A stretch of DNA of 27,033 nt from JACOTK01 sp038256565 (GCA_038256565.1 JBBSKG010000022.1:1-27033), one strand, 5' to 3'. Counted from the stretch's first letter, positions 1-7,952 are shown. A program made the numbers and translations. Notes: generated by a model from the letters alone, not told the origin.

Positions 1-1907
1 CGACCCATGGCCACTATTGAGAATGGAATTTTGGGCGCGGCTGCTTCGAGGGCTGCATGCAAAGTTGCTTCGGCTAGTCCCGTTAGGTTTGTTTCGGTGG
101 TTTGAAGATCAACCAAGCCAAGAAGGTCACGTGTTGCTATACGCACAAGCTCACGCTCGTTGCTGCGCTTGAGGGCCGTGTTGCGCGTCCCAGGCTCACG
201 CCACGCCAGCACCGAACGAGCCGTTTCGAGCAATTCCTCAGCCGGAAGCAGAACCATTGGATCGTTTTCAGCTAACTCAGCGATGAGATCGGGGTTATGT
301 TCGAGCAACTGGCTTAAGAAACTGCTTGTTCCCAAGATCAAGCTGAGTCGCCGGGCGGCTTCAGGTGATTCGCGGAACGACCGAACCAGTTCGGTCGTGC
401 GTTGTGTTCCCGTGGCAAGTTTTCGCAGTCCTAGTAGTCCTTGGTCAGGGTCTGGACTATCGGCCAACCAGCCAAACAACAGGGGTAAAAACTGATCCAT
501 TAGCCGCGATGATCGAGTTAGTCCTCGAGTGAGTTCTTTGACTGCCTGGCGGGTCCGGTCAGTTTCACGGAATCCAAACGCTGCGAGACGTTCTTCGGCG
601 GCCTCGCTACTGAGTTGGCTAGATATCCCCGAGAAAGCTTCAAGGAGAGGTCGGAAGTAGAGGCGTTCGTAAACTGAGCGTACGGTTGCCTGGCGCGATA
701 CGAGTTCGGCATCAAAGGCTTTAAGAGCACTAACGCCAGCTTTGGGGCGATAACCCATTACTCGTGCAAGACGATCGCGTTCCGTGTCATCTTTTGGCAC
801 TGCATGAATTTGTTGTTCGTCTACGAGTTGTACTCGGTGTTCAACTGTACGTAAGAAGCGATAACACCCATCGAGTACGAAGGCATCTTGGTGGTCGATG
901 TAAGCAGCCGATGCCATTTCTGACAACACATCAAGTGTGGTGGGTGAACGAAGTTCGTGATCGTGGCGACCATGAACGAGCTGAAGTATTTGCACCGAGA
1001 ACTCAATGTCTCTAATGCCGCCGGCACCACGTTTTAGATCTCGACCAGCACTCTTTGACCGAGAAACCTCGGCTTCAGTGCGAGCCTTCATTGTCCGCAA
1101 AGAACGCAACTCATCTGCAGAGAAAGTTCGTTCCCACAAATGCACATTAAGTGAATCGAGAAAAGCCTGACTTAGCTCGTCAGACCCGGCCATTGGACGG
1201 GCTTTGAGTAGGGCCTGGAATTCCCAAGGCTCGGCCCATTGTCGCCAGTAGGCCTCATATGACGAAAGCGTTCTGGTGAGAGGCCCACTGCGTCCTTCGG
1301 GACGGAGGTTTGTATCTACTCGAAAACATCCTCCGGCGATTCGCATTACTTCACGGGCACTTGCTTCGTTTTGAACATGGTCACCGTCGTTGTTGCTGAC
1401 GAAGATGATGTCTATGTCGCTTGCGTAGTTCAGCTCGTGGCCACCGAGTTTTCCCATGCCAACCACCAGTAGGTTTTTGGCCCCTGCTAGCTGCCGACTC
1501 GATATGAGCACGTCGCGCGCCAGGTCGGAAATTAGTCCAGCAACAGTAGGTAGATCATCAAGTCCGGTGAGGTCTCGCGCCGCTATACGTAAGTACTCGT
1601 GGGTTTTCCATTTTCGCAAAGAATCTTCATTTAGATCTGAATCCAGAGGCAGTGGTGGCCTCGTGTCAAGATTACGAAGGACTTCAATGGCAATGGGGTC
1701 AGATACCAACAAAGTCGTGAGTGAGCGGCTGGCTGCACAAACCGCGATGACCCTCTGACGCAGAAGGACATTTTCTTCAAGTTCCCCACACAAACCAGAT
1801 TGGGTTTCGCTGAGACGTTCAAGCGCTCTAGCAACGCTAGGTGGGTCGGCCGATCGATCTATATCTTGGCCGAGCAACGGTTCGGAACTTCCGATGGTTC
1901 TCGACAT
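1..1907 (-). CDS. glnE: Bifunctional glutamine synthetase adenylyltransferase/deadenylyltransferase, 3' end off window
   Basis: GlnE attaches AMP to, and removes it from, a tyrosine of glutamine synthetase, tuning ammonium assimilation to nitrogen status. Translating the minus strand from the ATG at 1907 gives about 635 open residues with no stop before the window edge; the family is usually about 950-1000 residues, so roughly a third is missing. The first nucleotidyltransferase domain shows GMGKLGG at about residues 150-156, followed by SDIDIIF with metal-binding Asp164 and Asp166. A GAGGIRDIEF stretch, typical of the linker helices, follows. The second catalytic domain is just starting (SIVAMGR) at the left edge. 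An in-frame TGA at 1922-1920 leaves the 1907 ATG as the only usable start. The gene is divergent from nadE, with 61 bases between the starts. The assignment is firm; only the C-terminal third is unseen. Confidence 0.95.
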   Translation of the reverse strand, partial: MSRTIGSSEPLLGQDIDRSADPPSVARALERLSETQSGLCGELEENVLLRQRVIAVCAASRSLTTLLVSDPIAIEVLRNLDTRPPLPLDSDLNEDSLRKWKTHEYLRIAARDLTGLDDLPTVAGLISDLARDVLISSRQLAGAKNLLVVGMGKLGGHELNYASDIDIIFVSNNDGDHVQNEASAREVMRIAGGCFRVDTNLRPEGRSGPLTRTLSSYEAYWRQWAEPWEFQALLKARPMAGSDELSQAFLDSLNVHLWERTFSADELRSLRTMKARTEAEVSRSKSAGRDLKRGAGGIRDIEFSVQILQLVHGRHDHELRSPTTLDVLSEMASAAYIDHQDAFVLDGCYRFLRTVEHRVQLVDEQQIHAVPKDDTERDRLARVMGYRPKAGVSALKAFDAELVSRQATVRSVYERLYFRPLLEAFSGISSQLSSEAAEERLAAFGFRETDRTRQAVKELTRGLTRSSRLMDQFLPLLFGWLADSPDPDQGLLGLRKLATGTQRTTELVRSFRESPEAARRLSLILGTSSFLSQLLEHNPDLIAELAENDPMVLLPAEELLETARSVLAWREPGTRNTALKRSNERELVRIATRDLLGLVDLQTTETNLTGLAEATLHAALEAAAPKIPFSIVAMG

Positions 1908-1968
1908 GTCATCAGTCTGTCAGCCCCTCATCGTTTGCGGTGCCGTTGTGGCCTCTAGGCTCATTGGC

Positions 1969-3606
1969 ATGAGTCGTCTAAAGGTCGCCTTATGTCAGAT
2001 CAACACGGTGGTTGGTGACCTCGATGGCAATGTGGCCCGAATTCTTGCTGTCACCAAAGAGGTCGACGCTGATCATTGCGATCTAGCAGTTTTTCCCGAG
2101 CTGACTATCACGGGTTACCCCCCTGAAGATTTGTTGTTGAAGCCCGGCTTTGTTGTTGACAATCTTCGGGCACTTGAGGTGGTTGCAGAGGGAACAAGAG
2201 ATTGTTCGGTCACGATTGTGGTGGGCTTCGTTGATGGTGATGAGAAACTCTTCAACGCTGCGGCGGTGTGCGCTGAGGGCGCGGTGATCGGCAGGTATTA
2301 CAAGCGTTTGTTGCCTAACTATGCAGTCTTTGACGAGCAGCGTTACTTCACACCAGGGGAAGGCGACCCACCTCTGTTCGACATTTCGGGTATTTCGGTG
2401 GGGGTCTCCATATGTGAAGACGTCTGGAGTACTGAAGGTCCAGTACCTCAGATGTCATCAGCTGGAGCCCAACTCGTGGTCAATCTGAACGCCTCACCTT
2501 TTTATGCCGGGCGTTTAGCCGAGCGTGAAGAAATGCTCGCCCGTCGCTCGTCAGAAAACGCTTGTGCCCTGGTTTATGTCAACCAGGTTGGAGGACAAGA
2601 CGAGTTGGTTTTCGATGGTGCTTCGATGGTGCTCGATGCGCATGGAACTCTCATTGCTCGTAGTCCTCAGTTCGTCGAACACATTCAGATGGTTGATGTT
2701 TCAGTAGAGGGTTCAGCGCCAGATTCTGGGGCTCTGGCATCAATATCGCCAATACTTGACCCGGTGCATGAGGTTTACGAAGCCCTTGTGCTCGGCACGC
2801 GTGATTATGTGATCAAGAATGGCTTCACCGATGTTGTGATTGGCATGTCAGGCGGTATCGACTCGTCACTAGTTGCCGTTGTTGCTGTCGATGCTCTTGG
2901 GCCCGAACGTGTTCATGGCATCTCTATGCCGTCACGGTTTTCAAGTGAAGGTTCTAAAGATGATGCAGTCGATCTGGCGAGACGCTTAGGTATGGAGTTG
3001 CGATTGATTCCAATCGAGCCTGCCCATTCGGCTTTCTTGACCATGCTCGGCCCAGCACTTGGTGATCGTCCCCCCAACCTCACTGAGGAAAATCTGCAAA
3101 GTCGTATTAGAGGCGTTTTGCTCATGGCTTTGTCGAATGAGCACGGTTGGATGGTCTTGACCACAGGTAATAAAAGCGAGATGGCGGTGGGCTACTCGAC
3201 TCTCTATGGCGACACTGCAGGTGGGTTTGCGGTGATTAAAGATGTTCCAAAGACCCTGGTTTATGAGTTGTGTCGTTACCGAAACCGCCAAGCTACTCAG
3301 GCACTCATTAACGAAGACGTTTTGACCAAGCCCCCATCTGCCGAGCTTCGTCCTGACCAACGTGATGACCAAAGCCTTCCTGCCTACGAACTTCTAGACC
3401 CAATAATCGAGGCATATGTCGAGCGTGACCTCACACGAACTCAACTCGAACAAGCCGGTTTCGACCCAGCCCTAGTCGCTCGCATAACCCGCCTTATCGA
3501 CCTCGCCGAATACAAGCGCCGCCAAACTCCACCAGGCGTGCGGGTAACGCATAAAGCCTTCGGCAAAGACCGCCGCCTACCCATAACCAACCGCTACAAC
3601 GGCTGA
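1969..3606 (+). CDS. nadE: Glutamine-dependent NAD+ synthetase
   Basis: NadE catalyses the last step of NAD synthesis: ATP-dependent amidation of deamido-NAD with ammonia released from glutamine. The 545-residue protein has both domains of the glutamine-using form. The N-terminal carbon-nitrogen hydrolase domain shows the catalytic triad context: Glu44 in VFPELTITGYPP, Lys in YKRLLPNYAVFDE and Cys in SICEDVW. The C-terminal synthetase domain carries the PP-loop GMSGGIDSSL and TTGNKSEMAVGYSTLYGD. The open frame extends upstream to an ATG at 1894, but that would overlap the start of glnE. Homology begins at MSRLKVALCQIN, so the ATG at 1969 is preferred although its ribosome site is weak. The C-terminal tail KAFGKDRRLPITNRY is typical. 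The gene is divergent from glnE, and both serve nitrogen-linked metabolism. Confidence 0.96.
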   Translation: MSRLKVALCQINTVVGDLDGNVARILAVTKEVDADHCDLAVFPELTITGYPPEDLLLKPGFVVDNLRALEVVAEGTRDCSVTIVVGFVDGDEKLFNAAAVCAEGAVIGRYYKRLLPNYAVFDEQRYFTPGEGDPPLFDISGISVGVSICEDVWSTEGPVPQMSSAGAQLVVNLNASPFYAGRLAEREEMLARRSSENACALVYVNQVGGQDELVFDGASMVLDAHGTLIARSPQFVEHIQMVDVSVEGSAPDSGALASISPILDPVHEVYEALVLGTRDYVIKNGFTDVVIGMSGGIDSSLVAVVAVDALGPERVHGISMPSRFSSEGSKDDAVDLARRLGMELRLIPIEPAHSAFLTMLGPALGDRPPNLTEENLQSRIRGVLLMALSNEHGWMVLTTGNKSEMAVGYSTLYGDTAGGFAVIKDVPKTLVYELCRYRNRQATQALINEDVLTKPPSAELRPDQRDDQSLPAYELLDPIIEAYVERDLTRTQLEQAGFDPALVARITRLIDLAEYKRRQTPPGVRVTHKAFGKDRRLPITNRYNG

Positions 3607-3616
3607 CCCAAACTCT

Positions 3617-3696
3617 GTAAAGAGCGGCTGAAATGACATCCGAAAGTGCGGGTCGAATTGTCATAGGGGTTTCACGGCACCAGCACCGCTCTCTAC
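3617..3696. repeat. Nested inverted repeat between nadE and the hip operon
   Basis: An 11-bp arm GTAAAGAGCGG (3617-3627) is matched by CCGCTCTCTAC (3686-3696) with one mismatch. Inside it lies a second pair, ATGACA (3633-3638) and TGTCAT (3658-3663). There is no T-run after the right arm, so this is not a standard intrinsic terminator. It could be a folded 3' end of the nadE transcript, or the remnant ends of a small mobile element flanking the hip operon. No transposase sequence lies inside. Confidence 0.4.
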
Positions 3697-3703
3697 AAAC
3701 TCC

Positions 3704-3795
3704 TGTGCTGATATCAACACATGAGTCCTAAAAACAAAGATGAGTGAATATCAACACAATTTAGATTTTTCCGATAGTGTGTTGATATGCACACA
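3704..3795 (+). promoter_or_regulatory. Three-site HipB operator array overlapping the hipB start codon
   Basis: Three 18-bp palindromic sites lie at 3704-3721, 3741-3758 and 3778-3795. Each contains one strong half-site ATCAACACA, or its reverse complement TGTGTTGAT, around a central AT step. Site 1 (TGTGCTGATATCAACACA) has one mismatch between its halves, site 3 two and site 2 three. Their centres are exactly 37 bases apart, about 3.5 helical turns. An 11-base ATATCAACACA core is identical in sites 1 and 2 and inverted in site 3, which covers the hipB ATG. Known HipB-family antitoxins autorepress through spaced palindromes upstream of hipBA; that this array is bound by the adjacent HipB is inference. 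Confidence 0.75.
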
Positions 3796-4014
3796 CGCCG
3801 CTATGTGATCAGGACGGGGGAAGACGTTGGGCGAACGATCGCCGAAGCCCGTCTACAGCGGGGTCTCACGCAGGAACAACTTTCTACTAACTCTCGGGTT
3901 GATCGCAGTTACCTGGCTCGTCTCGAAGCTGGACATACAGTTCAACAGGTCGAACGGGTTCTCGATTTGCTTCGTGAGCTTGGTGTAGAGCTTCACGCAA
4001 CTCAGGACGGGTAG
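3787..4014 (+). CDS. hipB: HipB-like antitoxin, XRE-family DNA-binding protein
   Basis: This is a 75-residue protein made almost entirely of one helix-turn-helix domain of the Cro/CI (HTH_3) type, about residues 13-66. The sequence TIAEARLQRGLTQEQL, then VDRSYLARLEAG, is the usual pattern of that fold. Size, position and the partner downstream match HipB antitoxins, which neutralise HipA and repress the operon as dimers. The stop codon is three bases before hipA, so the two are almost certainly co-translated. The start codon lies inside the third operator of the upstream array, and no clear Shine-Dalgarno sequence precedes it, so initiation may be leaderless or weak. That would keep expression low when the operator is occupied. 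Confidence 0.85.
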   Translation: MHTRRYVIRTGEDVGRTIAEARLQRGLTQEQLSTNSRVDRSYLARLEAGHTVQQVERVLDLLRELGVELHATQDG

Positions 4015-4017
4015 CTG

Positions 4018-5250
4018 ATGGCGAAATCTCCACTTCATTGCTGGTGGGGTGACGATCACGTCGCAGATTTCACGCCCAATAAGGGTCGTGGCTGGGACTT
4101 GCGTTGTAAGTACACCCCGGGGGCATTGGAGCGATGGGCGACGGGGATGCCAGCATTGTCTTGCTCGCTGCTTGTTCAAAGCAGAGCAATAGATGCATCC
4201 CAATTTCTAAAAGGTTTACTTCCTGAAGGTGCTCATCTACAGGCCCTTGCTTCACTAGCTGGGGTTCCAACTAACGACACTTACAGTCTCCTTGCTCGGT
4301 ATGGGCGCGATGTCGCGGGTGCGCTCATAATTACAGCGGGTGATCAGTCCCCGTCTGACCGAAAGGGCAGCGTTGAGCCATACAGCGGCGATGCTCTAGA
4401 TCAAGAAGTTGCTGGCCTGGGTGAGCATTCTCTCGGAGTTCGAAACGACAGTGAACTATCCATTGCCGGTTTACAGAACAAGCTCTTATTGGTCAAACTC
4501 AAGAATGGGAAATGGGGTCGTCCTGTTCATGGTTATCCCTCAACTCATATTTTGAAACTTGACGATGAACGTTACCCAGGTTTGGTTGATGCCGAAGCTG
4601 CTTGTTTGACGTTGGCTCATGCTTTGGGACTAGCCGAGACGAAACCGATTACGACAGTTATCGGTGACAAAAGATGCCTTATTACAGCTCGTTACGACCG
4701 AGGAATTGTCAAAGGCCATATTTTGCGCATCCATCAAGAGGATGCTTGTCAAGCTTTGGGGGTCAATTTGGATGAAGGTCGGGGGCGCGGGAAATACGAA
4801 TCTCACGGTGGTCCGACCTTTGCCCAAATTGCGAAACTCTTGCGAGTGCATTCGAACAACGCGAACGCTGGACTAGAGAGGCTTGCTCAAATCGCGACCT
4901 TTACTGTTCTGATCGGCAATGCAGACGGACACGGAAAGAACGTGTCGTTTCTCCATGACACCGAAGGAAGCATCAGCCTTGCCCCGCTCTACGACACTGT
5001 TCCTACGATGCTGTGGCCCAAACTGCGCGCTACATCAGCTATGTCAGTGAGTGGAAAAGTAGATTTCAATAAGTTGCACGCACTGGACGTCATCAAGGAA
5101 ACCTCTCGATGGGGGCTTGACCCCGGACGATCTGCGCAAGTCGTTCAAGAATTCACCGAAACGCTCGTCGCTACGGCCCCAAGTGTCATGAGCGATGAGC
5201 GACTTGTCACAAAAATCACACGACGTGCTGAACAACTCATTCGAGGATAG
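4018..5250 (+). CDS. hipA: HipA-family serine/threonine kinase toxin
   Basis: HipA toxins are kinases that stall growth; in E. coli the target is glutamyl-tRNA synthetase GltX, while the target here is unknown. The 410-residue length is close to the 440 of E. coli HipA. Visible elements in order: N-terminal HipA subdomain; LSIAGLQNKL with Ser148 at the position of the autophosphorylated serine of the flexible P-loop; STHILKL with the ATP-binding lysine (Lys180); RIHQEDACQALGV; the catalytic loop GNADGHGKN with Asp303 and Asn308; and LAPLYD with the metal-binding Asp326. All key residues are present, so it is likely an active enzyme. It follows hipB by three bases and is followed 12 bases later by a third gene whose start region repeats its own (4004-4020 versus 5249-5265). 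Confidence 0.92.
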   Translation: MAKSPLHCWWGDDHVADFTPNKGRGWDLRCKYTPGALERWATGMPALSCSLLVQSRAIDASQFLKGLLPEGAHLQALASLAGVPTNDTYSLLARYGRDVAGALIITAGDQSPSDRKGSVEPYSGDALDQEVAGLGEHSLGVRNDSELSIAGLQNKLLLVKLKNGKWGRPVHGYPSTHILKLDDERYPGLVDAEAACLTLAHALGLAETKPITTVIGDKRCLITARYDRGIVKGHILRIHQEDACQALGVNLDEGRGRGKYESHGGPTFAQIAKLLRVHSNNANAGLERLAQIATFTVLIGNADGHGKNVSFLHDTEGSISLAPLYDTVPTMLWPKLRATSAMSVSGKVDFNKLHALDVIKETSRWGLDPGRSAQVVQEFTETLVATAPSVMSDERLVTKITRRAEQLIRG

Positions 5251-5262
5251 GACTGGTAGCTG

Positions 5263-5730
5263 ATGACTCAGACGCAGATGCACACCTTTGATGACGATGA
5301 TCTGGCCACTTTTGAGGCGGTGGTGCATCGGGTTCGGTGGTATCACCAAGTTGAACTTGAGTTTTTCCGCACCCTGGGTGATTGGGCTAGCAGTACTAAC
5401 GGACCAGATCTTGACCCAGGGCAACGTGTGACGTTTGGCATACATGCTCGATATCACGCTTGGCATAGTGAGTTGTGGCAAGCACAGCTTCCTACGGCTG
5501 GTCAGGCATTTGCAGGACTTTCAACTGAGCCGTTTGAAGATCGATTCTTAGAAGTCATACGCACAGAAAAGCCCATTCTTCAAAGAATTGAAGCGCTTTA
5601 TGGGGAGTTGATTCCCCGTTTGACAGGTCTCTATGAGGCCCATCTTCAAGGGACGGCACCCATGACTGACGGGCCGATTATTCGAGTTTTAAACCTGGTA
5701 TTGCTCACTAAATCATCGTGGGCTTCGTAG
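5263..5730 (+). CDS. Unknown protein, third gene of the hip operon, possible four-helix fold
   Basis: I cannot name this 155-residue protein with certainty. It appears all-helical, with clustered acidic and histidine residues: ELEFF (Glu31, Glu33), HARYHAWHSELW (His61, 65, 68, Glu70) and LYEAHL (Glu125, His127). This spacing recalls ferritin-like or DinB-like four-helix metal-binding folds, but that is inference. Its start is preceded by the same sequence that precedes hipA, differing at one base, and it begins 12 bases after the hipA stop, so it is probably co-translated with the toxin. After its stop, a different frame stays open to 5870 (GVRQVEDSALANNLMAG and onward), which may be a frame-shifted remnant of a longer C-terminus. 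No signal peptide or membrane segment is seen. Confidence 0.6.
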   Translation: MTQTQMHTFDDDDLATFEAVVHRVRWYHQVELEFFRTLGDWASSTNGPDLDPGQRVTFGIHARYHAWHSELWQAQLPTAGQAFAGLSTEPFEDRFLEVIRTEKPILQRIEALYGELIPRLTGLYEAHLQGTAPMTDGPIIRVLNLVLLTKSSWAS

Positions 5731-5921
5731 GCGTCAGGCAGGTAGAGGACTCAGCGCTGGCGAATAATCTCATGGCTGGGGAGCAGATAGCAAATAGCAC
5801 TCTGAGTGCTTTTTATTATTTCTTGGCGGAAGAGCTTGACCTTATCGGTATCGTAAGCAGCGACCTGTAGTCATTCGCTACGGAGTTGTTGCTAGGGCAA
5901 TCTTGAATGGAAGGGTGCAAC

Positions 5922-6860
5922 GTGGCAAAAGAACGTGTTGAACGTGATGAGGAAGACCTCGTTCGTCTCTATCTGACAGACATTGGTCAGTATCCACTGT
6001 TGACGAAGGACGATGAAGTTCGCCTTGCTCAGGCCATTGAGGCTGGAGTTGAGGCCCGTCAGGCGACAGAGGCGGCTGGTAAAAATCTTACTCCTGCAAA
6101 GCGACGTGAACTTCGTCGAGCGGTCAGAGCTGGTGAAGATGCAGAGCGCACATTCGTGCAGTCCAACCTTCGTCTCGTGGTTTCGATTGCCAAGAAGTAT
6201 CAAGCATCGGGACTGCCCCTGCTTGACCTCATTCAAGAAGGCAACCTCGGCCTCATGCACGCCGTCGAGAAGTTCGACTGGCGCAAGGGCTTCAAGTTCT
6301 CGACTTATGCAACTTGGTGGATTCGCCAAGCCATCACACGAGGCATTGCAAACACCGGACGCACCATTCGTCTACCAGTTCACGCCGGTGACACCCTTGC
6401 TCGTTTGCAAAAGGCTAGAGCTCGCCTTGAGCTCAAGTACGGCCGCCCCGCAACGTTGCGCGAGCTTGCGATTGAAGTCGAGATGCCAGAAGACAAGGTC
6501 ACCGAGGCTCTTCGTTTCGCTGCTGAGCCCCTCTCGCTTTCTGAGCCACTTAGAGAAGATGGCGATGCCGAACTCGGCGACGTGGTTGAAGATCGTTCAG
6601 CCGAGTCTCCCTTCGAAGTGGCTGCAACAGCGTTGTTGCCCGAAGAGATCGCTCGTTTGTTGGCACCCCTTGATGAGCGTGAGCGTGAGATTCTGAAACT
6701 TCGCTTCGGCCTAGACCGTGGCGAACCCCGTACTCTCGAAGAAGTTGGCGAGCATTTCAACTTGACTCGTGAGCGCATTCGCCAAATTGAAGCTCGGGCC
6801 ATGTCCAAGCTTCGTCACCCCTCTAGTGACACTGGAGCTCGCGACCTACTTGCGGTCTAG
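5922..6860 (+). CDS. Sigma-70 family RNA polymerase sigma factor (primary or group 2 type)
   Basis: This is a 312-residue sigma factor that directs RNA polymerase to -10/-35 promoters. Region 1.2 is EEDLVRLYLTDIGQYPLLT. Region 2 includes SNLRLVVSIAKKY, LLDLIQEGNLGLMHAVEKFD and the -10 recognition helix FSTYATWWIRQAITRGI. Region 3 contains GRPATLRELA. Region 4.2 is RTLEEVGEHFNLTRERIRQI. The long acidic region 1.1 of housekeeping RpoD is absent, so it may be a group 2 (SigB/HrdB-like) factor. Two starts are possible: ATG at 5907 and GTG at 5922. The GTG has GGAAGGG six bases upstream and yields a cleaner N-terminus (MAKERVERDEED), so it is preferred; the ATG also has a weaker AGGG. It stands alone, with no anti-sigma gene beside it. 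Confidence 0.93.
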   Translation: MAKERVERDEEDLVRLYLTDIGQYPLLTKDDEVRLAQAIEAGVEARQATEAAGKNLTPAKRRELRRAVRAGEDAERTFVQSNLRLVVSIAKKYQASGLPLLDLIQEGNLGLMHAVEKFDWRKGFKFSTYATWWIRQAITRGIANTGRTIRLPVHAGDTLARLQKARARLELKYGRPATLRELAIEVEMPEDKVTEALRFAAEPLSLSEPLREDGDAELGDVVEDRSAESPFEVAATALLPEEIARLLAPLDEREREILKLRFGLDRGEPRTLEEVGEHFNLTRERIRQIEARAMSKLRHPSSDTGARDLLAV

Positions 6861-6904
6861 AGCAGTTTCATTTCCTCTAGCTAAATCTATACAGGGGTAT
6901 TACG

Positions 6905-6988
6905 GTGAGCGTCATGAAGAAACTTCTTATCCTCACCGTCCTTGTCATTCTCGGCGCAGTCGCAACTAAGAAGCTCCGCGACGCCTAG
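6905..6988 (+). CDS. Small single-pass membrane peptide
   Basis: A 27-residue frame starts at GTG 6905, seven bases after AGGGG (6893-6897), or at the internal ATG 6914. The peptide has a basic start (MKKLL), a hydrophobic core of about 13 residues (ILTVLVILGAVA) and a charged end KKLRDA. The strong ribosome site and the typical short transmembrane layout argue that it is real. It lies 44 bases after the sigma factor stop and 9 bases before the first 103-nt repeat element. Actinobacteria carry many tiny MKKLL-type peptides of unknown role; no function is assigned. Confidence 0.55.
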   Translation: MSVMKKLLILTVLVILGAVATKKLRDA

Positions 6989-6997
6989 AGGCTTAGA

Positions 6998-7100
6998 GCC
7001 CCAGCGGATAGGTGGGGCTCCATCAGATACAGGTCCTGTTTTGTCAGGCGAAGACTGGCAAAACGGATCGTTCTACACGCACAAGGTGAACTTATCCGCT
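6998..7100 (+). repeat. 103-nt structured repeat element, copy 1 (candidate RNA)
   Basis: It matches copy 2 (8599-8701) without gaps, with 10 differences in 103 positions by my count. Hairpin 1 pairs 6997-7003 (AGCCCCA) with 7013-7019 (TGGGGCT) around a nine-base loop. Hairpin 2 pairs 7038-7047 (GTTTTGTCAG) with 7055-7064 (CTGGCAAAAC) around the loop GCGAAGA, ten pairs including one G-U. The 3' end TATCCGCT (7093-7100) is the exact complement of AGCGGATA at 7003-7010, which starts at the last stem base and runs through the hairpin 1 loop; this could form a pseudoknot. It begins ten bases after the small-peptide stop and ends inside the stop codon of the convergent HAD gene. Confidence 0.7.
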
Positions 7101-7917
7101 AGAACCCTTCGTGTGTTGGCCTGTAATTTGGGGGTGATCCTGGCATTCGCCGGGACCACCAAAGTACGAATACAACAATCACCAGGGTCGTTATGCCGAT
7201 GGCACTGGTGATTGTTGCGCGCCCGGGGCTAGTTGGGCGTAGACGAACCCGAACAGGCCGAACAAAGTGAGCCACTTCCCAGCCATGTTGTTTAGCGTGT
7301 TGAAGTAGCGCTCGATCAGGGTTAACAGCAACTGGGTGGCCGACACATTCGAGCATCGGAACGTCACTGATCGAATCTGAGTAGGCGTGGCTGGCTTGAA
7401 GATCAAGATCTCGTTCCTCGGCTAACTCCCGCATGGCGACTGCCTTGCCCGGCCCATATGCATAGTGCTCCAGGTCGCCGCTATAACGGCCGTGTTCGTC
7501 GATCTTGGCCTTTGTCGCAATCGCTAAATCTGCTCCTAGGTATTCAGCTAGAGGAGCAACGATTTCTTCAGGAGAGGCTGACACGATGACGACGAGCCGA
7601 CCGTGTTCACGATGCATACGAATGAGTTCGAGTGCTTCGGCATAGATGATGGGCTCGATTACTTCTTCAAGGGTCGATTTCACGAGGGCGGCGACCTTTG
7701 CTTGTTCCCAGCCTTGGGTTAACGAGAGTGCGGTGGAGCGTACTTTGGCAAGACGTTTTTCGTTTGCACCAAAGTGCATATAAATGATCTGACCTACTAA
7801 AGCTCGCACGACGATCCCTCGTGAAAGAAGCCCTGCTCGGCGCAAGGTGGGAGCAAATGCCACGATCGAGGCCCGCGCTATCACCGTCTTGTCTAGGTCA
7901 AAGAATGCAGCCTCCAT
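7099..7917 (-). CDS. HAD-IB family phosphatase (SerB-like) with C-terminal membrane anchor
   Basis: This 272-residue haloacid dehalogenase superfamily hydrolase has all four motifs in order: FFDLDKT with nucleophile Asp7 and acid Asp9; IVSASPEE with Ser113; Lys158 in GPGKAV; and AYSDSISDVPML with Asp181 and Asp185. This set and the helical cap between motifs 1 and 2 fit subfamily IB, which includes phosphoserine phosphatase and lysophospholipid or glycerol phosphate phosphatases. The substrate cannot be read from sequence. A hydrophobic segment (TLVIVVFVLWW) near residues 240-252 suggests a single C-terminal membrane anchor with the catalytic domain in the cytoplasm. The gene is on the opposite strand to its neighbours; its stop overlaps the end of the first 103-nt repeat, and its start is divergent from the SOD-like gene. 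Confidence 0.88.
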   Translation of the reverse strand: MEAAFFDLDKTVIARASIVAFAPTLRRAGLLSRGIVVRALVGQIIYMHFGANEKRLAKVRSTALSLTQGWEQAKVAALVKSTLEEVIEPIIYAEALELIRMHREHGRLVVIVSASPEEIVAPLAEYLGADLAIATKAKIDEHGRYSGDLEHYAYGPGKAVAMRELAEERDLDLQASHAYSDSISDVPMLECVGHPVAVNPDRALLQHAKQHGWEVAHFVRPVRVRLRPTSPGRATITSAIGITTLVIVVFVLWWSRRMPGSPPNYRPTHEGF

Positions 7918-7952
7918 GGATATGAGCCTAGGACGGACATCGGCTCTGTAAA

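Noticed and set aside
6013..6696. 227-codon plus-strand frame inside the sigma factor gene
   Set aside because: Out-of-frame shadow of a sigma factor with all conserved regions intact.
6998..7100. Integron attC site or insertion sequence end
   Set aside because: The paired GTTTTG/CAAAAC arms do not match the R'/R'' core sites of attC, and no integrase or transposase is nearby.
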